Shown here: positions 27,603 to 35,524 of the stretch, in pieces
How positions within the stretch are numbered: position 1 is the stretch's first letter
Layout of the letters: every line of letters starts with the position of its first letter
From: Bin87 sp965204905
GTDB lineage: Bacteria; Chloroflexota; Dehalococcoidia; Lucifugimonadales; UBA3495
Length of the DNA: 64,000 nucleotides
Assembly (NCBI GenBank): GCA_965204905.1
Contig: OZ242042.1
Span: forward strand, 992,001-1,056,000
Direction of reading: 5' to 3'
Notes under the pieces: generated by a model
The model's database searches: none
What the model saw: only the letters and a program-made list of their open reading frames with translations
Told to the model about the DNA's origin: nothing
Made by a program: the position numbers and the translations under genes

Positions 27603-27883
27603 AGGATCATAACCATTGGCTCGGTGCTGAGATATTCGACGGCGATGGTGGAATCGTCCGCCCTGTCTCGCTTGAGTCGCGCCAAAACTTCTTCGAGGTT
27701 TTGACCAAACACCAAGTCGTAATCCATCCCCATGCCGACCCACTGGTCGTTGTATTCGTTCCTCAGCAACGCGACTTCGTCCCGCAAACGAGCGGTCAAC
27801 ATTTCACGCTCGCGGATTTTCTCCGAGATGGTAGAGGCATCGGTAAGTGTCGTGATGTCGATTTCGTGAAGGTTCGTGGTCAT
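27599..27883 (-). CDS. DUF5678-like small protein
   Basis: 94 aa. AGGAGG lies 6 bases before the ATG, one of the best sites in the window. Residues 1-45 are a charged helix (SEKIREREMLTARLRDEV). The rest follows the pattern of DUF5678-type proteins that pair with retropepsins in Chloroflexota: a QWVGMGMDYDLVFGQNLEEV core, then IAVEYLSTEPMVMIL at the C-terminus. The stop overlaps the start of the retropepsin gene by 4 bp, so the two are made together. The function of the family is unknown. A candidate promoter with an overlapping inverted repeat is about 480 bp upstream. The DUF5678 assignment is from pattern memory and should be tested by profile search. Confidence 0.65.
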   Translation of the reverse strand: MTTNLHEIDITTLTDASTISEKIREREMLTARLRDEVALLRNEYNDQWVGMGMDYDLVFGQNLEEVLARLKRDRADDSTIAVEYLSTEPMVMIL

Positions 27884-28588
27884 GGTTTTCCTCCTGTGGG
27901 CATGGTTGCGAGTTGGTACCGCCAGAGGTGTTCCAGCTTGGTCAGTGAGCTCACACTCAGGTGAATTCTCATGTGCCGATGAACTCGCTGGGGTCAGCTC
28001 CGCAACAGCCGTTCCGTGTGAGCATAACAGGCGGATTCCGGCGTTTCAAGTGGGCTCATGGCGATTATTGCGGGGTTCCACGGCGTCCTGTTGCACGGCG
28101 TAGCGTTTTTCTGGGCGGTTTTCTGGTAATGAAAACTTTGGGTACATTTGCTCATCTCCCCCGTCGTACTATTGGGCCGCCTAGTCTCTTCTTGGTCGTT
28201 TCGGATCTCAACTCGTGGTTAAGTATTCGACAACAGAGCGTTCGGTTCAACGTTTGTGCAACGTCAAGCGAGGCATTATGGCGGGTTTCCTGTTCGGCAA
28301 TATCTTGCTGTCCGACATCCCAGCTGATGGTTGCGACCTCATCACATAATCATCAATTGCAATGATGATTATAGCATATAGAGCTGAGTAGCGGGAATTG
28401 GGAGGGCAGAATGAGAGGCGAGTCAGCCACTCGGACTCATGACGACAACCGTCTATCCGCAAGACGGATTCCGTGTACGCGTTGCAGAACGAACCCCCTT
28501 TGCCCATCTGCCCAAGCAAAGGGGGTTGAATATGCGATACGCCGACAACGTGTTGCCGGATTACGCTACTACGTTGGCGGTTTCACCT
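27884..28588. other. Leader region of the retropepsin operon
   Basis: About 700 bp. It holds an AT-rich promoter/operator candidate at 28346-28373 and a long leader. A 53-codon minus-strand frame starting near 28155 (MSKCTQSFHY) has no good ribosome-binding site and no recognisable motif. Plus-strand frames in the same interval are unconvincing. Confidence 0.45.
28346..28373 (-). promoter_or_regulatory. Extended -10 promoter overlapped by an inverted repeat
   Basis: On the minus strand TGCTATAAT is a perfect extended -10. It overlaps a perfect 10-bp inverted repeat, ATAATCATCA / TGATGATTAT with a 7-base spacer (28346-28372). It faces the retropepsin operon. A repressor bound to the palindrome would cover the -10. 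No -35 is evident, which is common with extended -10 promoters. Confidence 0.5.
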
Positions 28589-29140
28589 TCAGCCACCCTC
28601 GGAGTAGGACGCCGGCGCCAAGTTGACGGAGGCGCTGTCGCCGGCGGCATGGCTTTCGATCCACAAAGCGACTTTGCACAGGTCCACCGCCAGCCGGTTT
28701 TTGTCGACAGCGTAGATGCAGTTGCGCACGATGTCGCGGAGGGCGGTATGGTACTCGGTAGGGGGTGGCTCTTCCTCGCTGGAGCGTGCGCACGCGAGAT
28801 CTCGGGCGATGCGCCGGGCGACGGCCAGTAGGAAATGGCCGGACCCAGCGGCGGGGTCGCATACTTTGAGCGAAAGGAGAGCCTCTTCCTTGGCTTCTGC
28901 AGTTCGGCTGTCTTGCAGTCTCCTGTTGACCACTGGGATGAGGGCACTGGCCGCAAGTTCGCGGACCAGTTCTGGCGGTGTGTAGTAGGACCCTGTCTGC
29001 CTGCGCTCGGTGCCCGCCACCAACTGGAAGTCGGGTCTTCGACTGATTGCTTCGTTTTCGGCGAGTACCAGTGGGAGGTAGTCCAATAGGCTTTCGTAAA
29101 CGGAGCCGAATTCCTCGTCGTCTAGAGCGCGTGGACAAAA
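28589..29140 (-). pseudogene. Fragment of an Eco57I-type DNA methylase/restriction enzyme
   Basis: About 180 codons remain of a protein that is normally over 1000 aa. Readable pieces are RALDDEEFGSVYESLLDY, then TGSYYTPPELVRELAASAL, the SAM-binding CDPAAGSGHFLLAVARRIA, and NCIYAVDKNRLAVDLCKVAL ending at ALWIESHAAG. The catalytic NPPY motif and the whole C-terminal target-recognition half are missing, and the N-terminal half is replaced by a frame-scrambled sequence. A SAM-binding fold without the catalytic motif should be inactive. It marks the left edge of the defence-rich region as a relic of an older restriction system. Confidence 0.75.
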
Positions 29141-29709
29141 TAAGCACGACCCCGGAAATGGGGTTAGCGCGTTGAATTGACCAACACTTTGGGCGTCTGG
29201 GCGTGCCGCTGTGGATACGGGTCGCCGGCCTGGGGCCCCGGACTCTTCCGCCTTTGGCGGACCGTCGCGCTGCCCTTCGGCTTGAACACGCTGTACTCCG
29301 GTGGAACCAGCATGGGCTGCTACTCGGAGCTGGATGGCTGCTGTCTCCACCCGGTGGGTGCGGTGAGTACGTCCGGTGTGTAGCCTGACTGGCATTCACA
29401 GTGCCGGACGTAAACCCGGTTGCGGATGATGACGGCGGCAGCCCAATCGGCGTGGGCGTAGCGGATCAGCTGTGGTCTGCTTACGAGGGTAGGTCGAGCT
29501 CTCGGATAAAATGGGATCGTTTCTCGTCGGTGGGTTTGGTAGACGAATTAACTCTTACCCGTTAGCGGGCATGCTGGTGAGCGGCGCTACGATCGCCATG
29601 CCTGTTCTGTCGATGATTTCTTGTCTTGGCATGACCACGACGAGGTGGTTTCAGGCTAATTCATGCCTTTCTTGGGGATGGGTGAAGCAGGTGTATATCT
29701 GCCCAGTGT
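29141..29709. other. Degenerate stretch with remnants
   Basis: About 570 bp between the methylase fragment and the next intact gene. A minus-strand 31-codon MazF/PemK-like remnant is given separately. The interval 29170-29400 is open in several frames with proline/serine-rich translations and shows no intact gene. Confidence 0.45.
29555..29650 (-). pseudogene. Possible MazF/PemK toxin fragment
   Basis: A 31-codon stretch flanked by stops reads NHLVVVMPRQEIIDRTGMA and then IVAPLTSMPANG. This resembles the central strand pair of MazF/PemK toxins, where an HxVVV strand is followed by TGxAxVxPxTS. The N-terminal strands and the C-terminal half are absent or out of frame. Too short to be sure. 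Confidence 0.35.
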
Positions 29710-30285
29710 TCACTTGGGCCATCTGGCTACCTCGTCCTCGTACCCGTTGTCGGCGATGTCCTGGTCTCGCCGGCGCATCTCGTCACTGTAAGGGAGGACG
29801 TCTTCTACGGGTGGTAGATCGTCAATGATGGCCAGGTACAGGGCTGCTGCCGCGGTCTCGTATATCTGGCAGGCGGCGTAGGCGTTGGCCAGGCTCTTCT
29901 GTTCGTTGGTCATTCCGGCAAGCGCCGAGCTCAGCAGTTGGAAATGGTCTAGTTCCGGCCATACGTCGAGCAGGCTGTGGATGTCTTTCTTGGCGGTGGC
30001 GCACTCGCGCGCCGCCGAACGCAGGGCGGGTTTGGCGGCTTTGCCGATGGTCTCTGCGACGGATTCAGTTATGAACCTCGTGGTTTGATCGTCGCAGCCA
30101 ACGGCTTGCAGGTACTGTATTCGCCTGTCGTTGCTCATTGGGGCCATGAGTTCGCAGTGCGCTTGCGATTTCATGACCCAGTCTGGTTGGTTGTCCCGGT
30201 CTTCGTAGTGGCCGTGTCGTTGGACGATGGCTGCCGTGGTTTCGAACGTGGCCGGCGGCGGTGAATCTATTTGGGTGGGCATCAT
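29710..30285 (-). CDS. Unknown helical protein
   Basis: 191 aa. Residues 1-45 are polar; the rest is likely all-helical (RRIQYLQAVGCDDQTTRFI, KPALRSAARECATAKKDIHS, SSALAGMTNEQKSLANAYAA, ETAAAALYLAIIDDLPPVED). There is no motif, membrane segment or signal peptide, and I do not recognise the family. The C-terminus is acidic (RRRDQDIADNGYEDEVARWPK). It lies 30 bp after the 258-aa gene on the same strand, so the two are likely co-transcribed. A weak ribosome-binding site precedes two tandem ATG codons. The composition of the frame (acidic, few rare residues) supports a real gene. Confidence 0.55.
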   Translation of the reverse strand: MMPTQIDSPPPATFETTAAIVQRHGHYEDRDNQPDWVMKSQAHCELMAPMSNDRRIQYLQAVGCDDQTTRFITESVAETIGKAAKPALRSAARECATAKKDIHSLLDVWPELDHFQLLSSALAGMTNEQKSLANAYAACQIYETAAAALYLAIIDDLPPVEDVLPYSDEMRRRDQDIADNGYEDEVARWPK

Positions 30286-30315
30286 GTTGATCCACAGATG
30301 TGGGTGTTCCTGCGG

Positions 30316-31092
30316 TCAGTCCGAAGCGGTGGCCAGGCTGATGGTGTACGGGTGCCAGAGGCTGTTGAACGGGTTGGAGGACCCGGCTTCCAGCACGTCC
30401 GCGAACAGATGCAGGGGATTGACCGCGGCGGTGCCGACTTTGTCGTTCATGCCTACGGTGGTGTCGGCGCCGGGCAGCGCGATGCCGTATTTGCCGTTGA
30501 CCTGACGGGCGAACCCCATACCGAGGTCAAGGAGGTCGACGAACTTGGCCTGGCCGGTGAAGGGTTCGACGTCCATGCCGAACCACAGGCGTACTTCCGG
30601 CGGCGCGGCGGGGCCGTCCAATTGGTCATCCTCGTACTGGAGGCCTTCGGGCAGGTCTCGGGCGGTGGCGTAGTCGAAGCTGACGGCTTCGCCGCCATCT
30701 TGGAGAAGTGTTTCAATGCCGGTTGGCGGATCGGCGGTTACGGTGCCGACGCCGTTTTCGGCGAGTTCTCGGCGTACGGTGTCGAGGTCGAGTTCGCCGG
30801 TTTCCTCCGGGGTGATTATGTAGTAGCCGGCGTCGGACCAGTCGCCGGCCAATGTGCTGTTTTCGTGGGCGACTTTGACCATGACGCCGTCAATGCAGTA
30901 GTAGTCCTGCCCGGCGATGCTGGCCTGGAGTGCCCCGGAAAGGGGTTGGAGCGTGCGGAGCTCGTCCACCAGCAGGTTGATGCGTTGCAGCCACTCGCTC
31001 CTGGAGCTGGGCAAGAATTGTAGTTCGTAGTCGAGGGTGTTTTGGTTGCCCTGGTAGTCGTAGCGTTGCGCCATTTGGAGTGGGGTGTTCAT
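30316..31092 (-). CDS. Unknown protein, operon with the 191-aa gene
   Basis: 258 aa from the ATG at 31092 (MNTPLQMAQR), preferred because GGGAGAAG lies 6 bases upstream. The frame is open further upstream, but that part overlaps the conserved non-coding repeat and its translation recurs at 43.7 kb as a by-product of that repeat. The sequence is a mixed alpha/beta soluble protein: a helix with RSEWLQRINLLVDELRTL, strands DYYCIDGVMVKVAHEN and YYIITPEETGELDLDTV, a RLWFGMDVEPFTGQAKFVDLL segment, and GKYGIALPGADTT. No catalytic motif is evident and the family is not recognised. It heads a two-gene unit with the 191-aa gene. Confidence 0.55.
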   Translation of the reverse strand: MNTPLQMAQRYDYQGNQNTLDYELQFLPSSRSEWLQRINLLVDELRTLQPLSGALQASIAGQDYYCIDGVMVKVAHENSTLAGDWSDAGYYIITPEETGELDLDTVRRELAENGVGTVTADPPTGIETLLQDGGEAVSFDYATARDLPEGLQYEDDQLDGPAAPPEVRLWFGMDVEPFTGQAKFVDLLDLGMGFARQVNGKYGIALPGADTTVGMNDKVGTAAVNPLHLFADVLEAGSSNPFNSLWHPYTISLATASD

Positions 31093-31871
31093 GATCTTCT
31101 CCCAATCTGGGGTGTTGGGGTAGGTGGGTCTATTTTCGCGGGAGTGCGGATTCCCGTAAACCCCTGTACGCAACTGATCCGCGAGATATTTGGTCCATGC
31201 CCCCGTAGTGGCGGTGGTGGTCACTCTGTCTGTGATCGCGTCGTCAATCCCATTGGTGGACTGGTGTGGCCTGCCAGGAAGGCCAGCCGCCCCGTTAGTC
31301 GTGGGCGGCTGGCCGGTCGTCGTCGGTCGGCGACGTGTTGATGATGCCACGCGGGAGGTAGGCGGCGCGACTGGTGGGTGTCAACAATTTTGAGTTTTGG
31401 GAACTCGCCGTTAGTTGAGAATATACCGCCTCACCAGCTGACGGGCCAAATCGGAATCTGGGCACCGACGCGTGTAGAAGCCGCATCTGTATGTGCAGCG
31501 GCGGTGCGTGGTCAGCTGACCGGAATGGGAGCCGTCCGGCTCCGACTGCGGCAGGGAGTGGCGTCGAGTCCCTGGCAGGAGTGGTACCGTTCGGCGGGGG
31601 TGCCGTCATCAGGGCATTCAGCCTTACGCTTCAACGGTGGTGCGGATCGCGCGGCTTGGAGCGTCGTGGGCCGCGAGGTTGCTGACTGGCACGACCATGC
31701 CTCGGTCGACCAGATCCCGTATCCGGTCGGCTGTGGAGGTTGGAATGAGGGTAGAGGGGCGCACGAGTTGGCGTGCTGTCAGTCAGACAACAGTGTCCCC
31801 GCTACCGTGCCTTGGGCGGGTGGTCAACGTCGGTGGTGGACAGGCGTGGAAGGACTTTTCTTGATGCTTGG
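31093..31871. other. Intergenic stretch with dispersed repeat copy
   Basis: About 780 bp downstream of the 4-TM gene. It contains repeat copy A (31278-31394). A 165-codon plus-strand open frame across it has no domain and no ribosome-binding site. A minus-strand stretch near 31640-31745 reads as a plausible short peptide (TSTADRIRDLVDRGMVVPVS) but lacks a start and is left unannotated. Confidence 0.5.
31278..31394 (-). repeat. Dispersed structured repeat, copy A
   Basis: About 117 bp with a 12-bp perfect stem (GGCCAGCCGCCC / GGGCGGCTGGCC), a conserved loop (CGTTAGTCGT), a GATGATGCCACGCGGGAGGT block and an ACTGG(G/T)GGTGTCA(A/T)CAATTTTGAG-like end. About 85-90% similar by eye to copy B at 43717-43833. 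Read on the minus strand the stem comes last and is followed by CCTTCCTGG. Confidence 0.8.
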
Positions 31872-32312
31872 TTAATCCTCTGGGTTCCATCGGGCGATGG
31901 CGCAGGCTGACGTTAGAGCTCCTGTGATTGCCATGCCATTGCCGAGGTATGTTGTCCACTCAGCCGTTTGTGTTCCGGTCATGCCGATGATGGCCAGGTA
32001 AAAATGGATAGTTCCTGCGGCAAGGGCCATGATCGCTCCGGCTACCATTAGGACCGTTTCTTTTGCTGTAGTTCTGTGCCTGATTTGCTGGATCTCTGCG
32101 ATAGCTGATGCGATGATGACCGTGGCGGTAATATGCAGGAAGTTTGGCAGCACTGCTCCGGTCAGGTTGGTGCCGGTCAACGCTGGTGACACGATTGCCG
32201 GTACCAGCCAGATTATGATGTGGATTAGCGCTCCGAAGAACCCTGCGGAAACTCCTGCTTTGACAGCTAATCTTTCGATTGTGGTGGCGTTTTTCTTGAA
32301 TATCTTGGGCAT
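31872..32312 (-). CDS. Small 4-TM membrane protein, last gene of the DUF499/DUF1156 operon
   Basis: 146 aa from the ATG at 32312 (MPKIFKKNAT), with CAGGAAC 8 bases upstream and only 19 bp after the helicase stop. A basic N-terminus is followed by about four membrane segments: GVSAGFFGALIHIIIWLVPA, FLHITATVIIASAIAEI, VLMVAGAIMALAAGTIHFYL and YLGNGMAITGALTSACAIA. It is conserved enough in hydrophobic pattern to be real, but no family is recognised. Its position directly behind a defence helicase suggests either a membrane effector of the system or a passenger. Membrane proteins in this slot often act in abortive infection; that is inference only. Confidence 0.65.
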   Translation of the reverse strand: MPKIFKKNATTIERLAVKAGVSAGFFGALIHIIIWLVPAIVSPALTGTNLTGAVLPNFLHITATVIIASAIAEIQQIRHRTTAKETVLMVAGAIMALAAGTIHFYLAIIGMTGTQTAEWTTYLGNGMAITGALTSACAIARWNPED

Positions 32313-32331
32313 CTGTGTGTTCCTGGGTCCA

Positions 32332-35154
32332 TTAGTCGTTTGTGTTTGTGTCGGTATACGGCCCCTGCCACCATTTAAGTCGGCCATTGGCTCGTTCGTA
32401 TGCCTCGGGGTCTGTCGTCACACGGGCAGTGTCTCCCTGGGGGTTGGTTATTTCCCAGTGCTTGGTGCCGCAGTGTTCGACTTTCCACCCCGAAGGCATC
32501 AGTTCGGGTTGCCGCAGTGGCTTTTCGAGGTCATCAATGGTTATGTGTGGGCGGATTGGGGAATTGGGCGCGTCCCAGTCGGCGTTCAGGCGATTGATGT
32601 CGAAGTCGGTTCGACTGGCCAAACTGTCCAACTCGGCTTCGGGGTTTGCCTCGTCGCGGATAATCCGCTGGATGCCAGCGGCAATGATCGGAGGGTATTC
32701 TCCTACGTTGGCGCGAATGCTCTCGAAGCGGCGGGCCACTGCTTCGTAGGCGTCGTGTTCCGCGGTGTTGGCGTAGAAGAGGTTCACCACTTCAACGACT
32801 GGGCGTTCCTGCCCGATGCGGTCGATGCGGCCGGCACGCTGTTCGAGGGTCATGGGGTTCCACGGTATGTCGTAGTTGATCACTGCGGAGCAGAATTGCA
32901 GGTTGAGCGATTCCGATGCCGTCTCCGTGCAGAGCAGAATGCCGTTCTGCTGTTGTCGAAATTCGGCAAGTCTGTTTTCACGGGGCTTCAGGTGTCCGTC
33001 CTGTCCGTATAGCTCGGTTACGTAGTGGCCGGCGAGTTGCAGGTGTTCGGACAGCCAGCGCTGCGTGTCGCGGAACTGGGTGAACAGCAGGATGTGGGCG
33101 TGGCCGTTTCGTCTCAGGTCGGCGATGACGCGGTCAAGGTGGATGCGCTTGCTGTCCTGGTGGGACAATCGTTCCGCCTCTTCGGCGGCAGCGAGCAGAG
33201 CTTGGACGTTCCTCGCGTCGTTCAGGGCTTGTGCGTCCTGTTCATCGGCGTCGTCGATGTCAGCGTCGTCCAGCAGGGTGGTCCAGTCATCGTCGTCATC
33301 GTGCATGGTACGGTTCGCGGCGTTGTGCAGGGTCTGCGCGTAGGCGTAGGTTGATGACCCGAGGCGCTTGCGGAACACGGTCATGACGAAACCCAGCGCC
33401 TGCCTCGTGATGTCGCGGTGTTCGTAGCACTGCTTGATGAGTGGCTTGATGTCGTCGTACAGCCTGCGTTCTTCGCGGGTCATCGTTACCACGTTGTCCG
33501 TGGCTTGGCGTTGTGGTACCGGCGCGTCCAGCATACCCCGCTGGCGGTACTGGCGCAGCAAGTCCCGGGTGTGACGGCTCATCAGGTGCTTGGCCGGCGC
33601 GCTGCGCTGCATGGTCTCCAGCGTCTCGCGCATCATGGTGTCGTCTTGGAGCTGGCCGGCGATGTAGTCGTCGTTCTCGCTGTCGAGGAGGATGTTCCTC
33701 GTGCCGGATGGGTTGTTTCTGCGCCAGAGTTCACGGCGGTGCTTCCATTCCACGAGGTCGGGGTGAGCCTCGCGGTAGAAGAACCGGTAGTCGTCGCTGT
33801 TCCAGCCTTCCGGCTCCAGCAGCTCGAGTAGAGCCCAGAGTTCAACCTCGTTCAACTGCATGGGGGTTGCGGTGAGTAACAGCAGCTCTTTCGTCCGGAG
33901 CGACAGTTGACGCAGCAGTTGCAGGTACCGGTTGGGCTGACGGTGGTTTTCGTTGTCGACGTCGCGGAAGCGGGCGCGGTGTGCCTCGTCAACGATGATG
34001 ATGTCGTACTCGCCGCAGGTTGCGAGGAACTCGTCGATGTTGCGGACCAGCCATTGGTGTCCGGCGATGGCTAATGGGACGTCCCATGGTGGGTTGTTTG
34101 CCGGTTTGGTTCGGCCGTTCCGGTACCGCTGATGTTGGGATTCGATGATGGGCGCGTTAATGGCGAACTTCATCAGCAGTTCGCTTTGCCACTGCTTGGT
34201 GGCTGCCTTCGGGGTGATGACGAGGGCTCGGGCGGCTTTCCCTTGATTGAGGCGGGTTTTGAGAATGATGCCGGCCTGTAGAGTTTTGCCGAGGCCGACC
34301 TCGTCGGCGATCAGGCGACGGATGGGGTCTCGCCTGATGTTCAGCTGTCTGAAGCGTTCCTGGTGGGGCCAGAGGCTTGCCGGAATGGTGGCCACCGTGC
34401 TGTCTGGGTCGGCGGCGAGAGCGTCATATATGCCTTGCCAGTAGACGTCGGCTTCTGGGCGGAGTGCCGGTTTGATCTCGGGTGGAGCTGGTGGCGCCTG
34501 TTCTGCGATGTGGTCGCGGTAGTAGCGCGGCAGGTCGATGACGATCAGTCCATCGGCCCGATTGTTCCAGAGGTCTTCGAACTTCTTCTCGAGGGCGTCG
34601 AGGTACGCGACGGTGGGGCCGTCGTCGAAGACGGTGACTGATTCCCAGTTGTTCTGCCAGCCGCTGAGTGTTTCGTTGAGGCTGCCCGTGAAGGCGACGC
34701 GGTTGCCGTGGGCGTCTTCGACGATGCCGCTCTTGTCGTGGAAGATGTGGACGCCGCGGATGGCGACCTTTACTTCCATGATGCCTTTGGCGACCAGCCA
34801 GTAGGCGAGTTTGAGGTGGTTGCGTTCCAACAAGCTGGTGTCGTCGGTCGGGAGCAGGTCCTCTAGGCTGGCCGTTTGTCGCAGGGCGGTTTCGGCGTCC
34901 AGTTGGCCATCGTGGATGGCTTGTAGGACGTCTTGTCGGACGCTGCGGTCGCAGATGAGGCGGATGCGGCCGCCGTTTCGGACGAATTGCGTGGTACCGG
35001 CGGTGGCGGCGATCAGGCCCTTGGCCGTGAACGTGAAAGTTGTGCGGTCGTAGCGGACAGCTTCGGCCAGCAGTGGCTCGTAGAGGCCAGCCAGCAGGTC
35101 GGGGCAGTTGCCGTGGTTGTACACGGGCTGGAGGTCAAGGTCGGTAAGCGACAT
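32332..35154 (-). CDS. PLD-nuclease / SNF2-type helicase of an anti-phage cluster
   Basis: 940 aa. The N-terminal 240 residues form a phospholipase-D-like domain with HDKSGIVEDAHGN near 138 and FTGSLNETLSGW near 155, the H-x-K and GSxN elements of a PLD nuclease half-site. Residues about 260-800 are a superfamily 2 SNF2/RapA-type motor: IADEVGLGKTLQAG near 285 (Walker A), DEAHRARF near 390 (Walker B), LLLTATPMQLNEVELW, then FTQFRDTQRWL and the arginine-finger QRAGRIDRIGQE near 775. The C-terminal 120 residues are unassigned. It matches what I know as the 'phospholipase D-like domain-containing anti-phage protein' found beside DUF499 and DUF1156 proteins. It probably translocates on and processes foreign DNA. 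No clear Shine-Dalgarno precedes the ATG. Confidence 0.85.
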   Translation of the reverse strand: MSLTDLDLQPVYNHGNCPDLLAGLYEPLLAEAVRYDRTTFTFTAKGLIAATAGTTQFVRNGGRIRLICDRSVRQDVLQAIHDGQLDAETALRQTASLEDLLPTDDTSLLERNHLKLAYWLVAKGIMEVKVAIRGVHIFHDKSGIVEDAHGNRVAFTGSLNETLSGWQNNWESVTVFDDGPTVAYLDALEKKFEDLWNNRADGLIVIDLPRYYRDHIAEQAPPAPPEIKPALRPEADVYWQGIYDALAADPDSTVATIPASLWPHQERFRQLNIRRDPIRRLIADEVGLGKTLQAGIILKTRLNQGKAARALVITPKAATKQWQSELLMKFAINAPIIESQHQRYRNGRTKPANNPPWDVPLAIAGHQWLVRNIDEFLATCGEYDIIIVDEAHRARFRDVDNENHRQPNRYLQLLRQLSLRTKELLLLTATPMQLNEVELWALLELLEPEGWNSDDYRFFYREAHPDLVEWKHRRELWRRNNPSGTRNILLDSENDDYIAGQLQDDTMMRETLETMQRSAPAKHLMSRHTRDLLRQYRQRGMLDAPVPQRQATDNVVTMTREERRLYDDIKPLIKQCYEHRDITRQALGFVMTVFRKRLGSSTYAYAQTLHNAANRTMHDDDDDWTTLLDDADIDDADEQDAQALNDARNVQALLAAAEEAERLSHQDSKRIHLDRVIADLRRNGHAHILLFTQFRDTQRWLSEHLQLAGHYVTELYGQDGHLKPRENRLAEFRQQQNGILLCTETASESLNLQFCSAVINYDIPWNPMTLEQRAGRIDRIGQERPVVEVVNLFYANTAEHDAYEAVARRFESIRANVGEYPPIIAAGIQRIIRDEANPEAELDSLASRTDFDINRLNADWDAPNSPIRPHITIDDLEKPLRQPELMPSGWKVEHCGTKHWEITNPQGDTARVTTDPEAYERANGRLKWWQGPYTDTNTND

Positions 35155-35208
35155 TGGCTTGTTTTTGCTTGGTCACTATCTTATCTGTTGACTTGATGTG
35201 GATTGTTG

Positions 35209-35448
35209 TCATGACCATTCCACGCCTAACGTCGTTAGTGCGTCAACCAGTTCTTGGTTGTCGAATTTGCCGAGGGCGTGTGCGCTTATCGTGAACTCAA
35301 TCCGCACACCTTTGGAGGCTTGTTCAAATTGATGGGGTACCATCTGAGCGTCTGCATTCGCGAAGTCGGTCCCAATCAGAGGTGCGTTCGCGATGGCTTT
35401 GATCACCTTCATCATGGCTTGTCGTTTTTCATGTTCTTGGTTTTGCAT
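35209..35448 (-). CDS. 79-aa protein inside the DUF499/DUF1156 operon
   Basis: 79 aa with GAAGGAAC about 9 bases before the ATG. It lies 76 bp after the methylase stop and 54 bp before the helicase start on the same strand, so it belongs to the operon. A basic N-terminal helix (EHEKRQAMMKVIKAIANAP) is followed by a FEQASKGVRIEFTISAHALG strand region and a DNQELVDALTTLGVEW helix. No cysteine cluster, helix-turn-helix or membrane segment is seen, and no family is recognised. It may be an adaptor or a small inhibitor for the neighbouring methylase or helicase. Confidence 0.6.
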   Translation of the reverse strand: MQNQEHEKRQAMMKVIKAIANAPLIGTDFANADAQMVPHQFEQASKGVRIEFTISAHALGKFDNQELVDALTTLGVEWS

Positions 35449-35524
35449 GGTTCGCCGTTCCTTCTTTTTGCCTGCTGATGGCTGTTTTACGGGCTTGTCG
35501 TTATTGCAGCATAGTTGGGTGTCC

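Noticed and set aside
31378..31875. 165-codon plus-strand gene
   Set aside because: It overlaps the dispersed repeat, has no ribosome-binding site and no motif.
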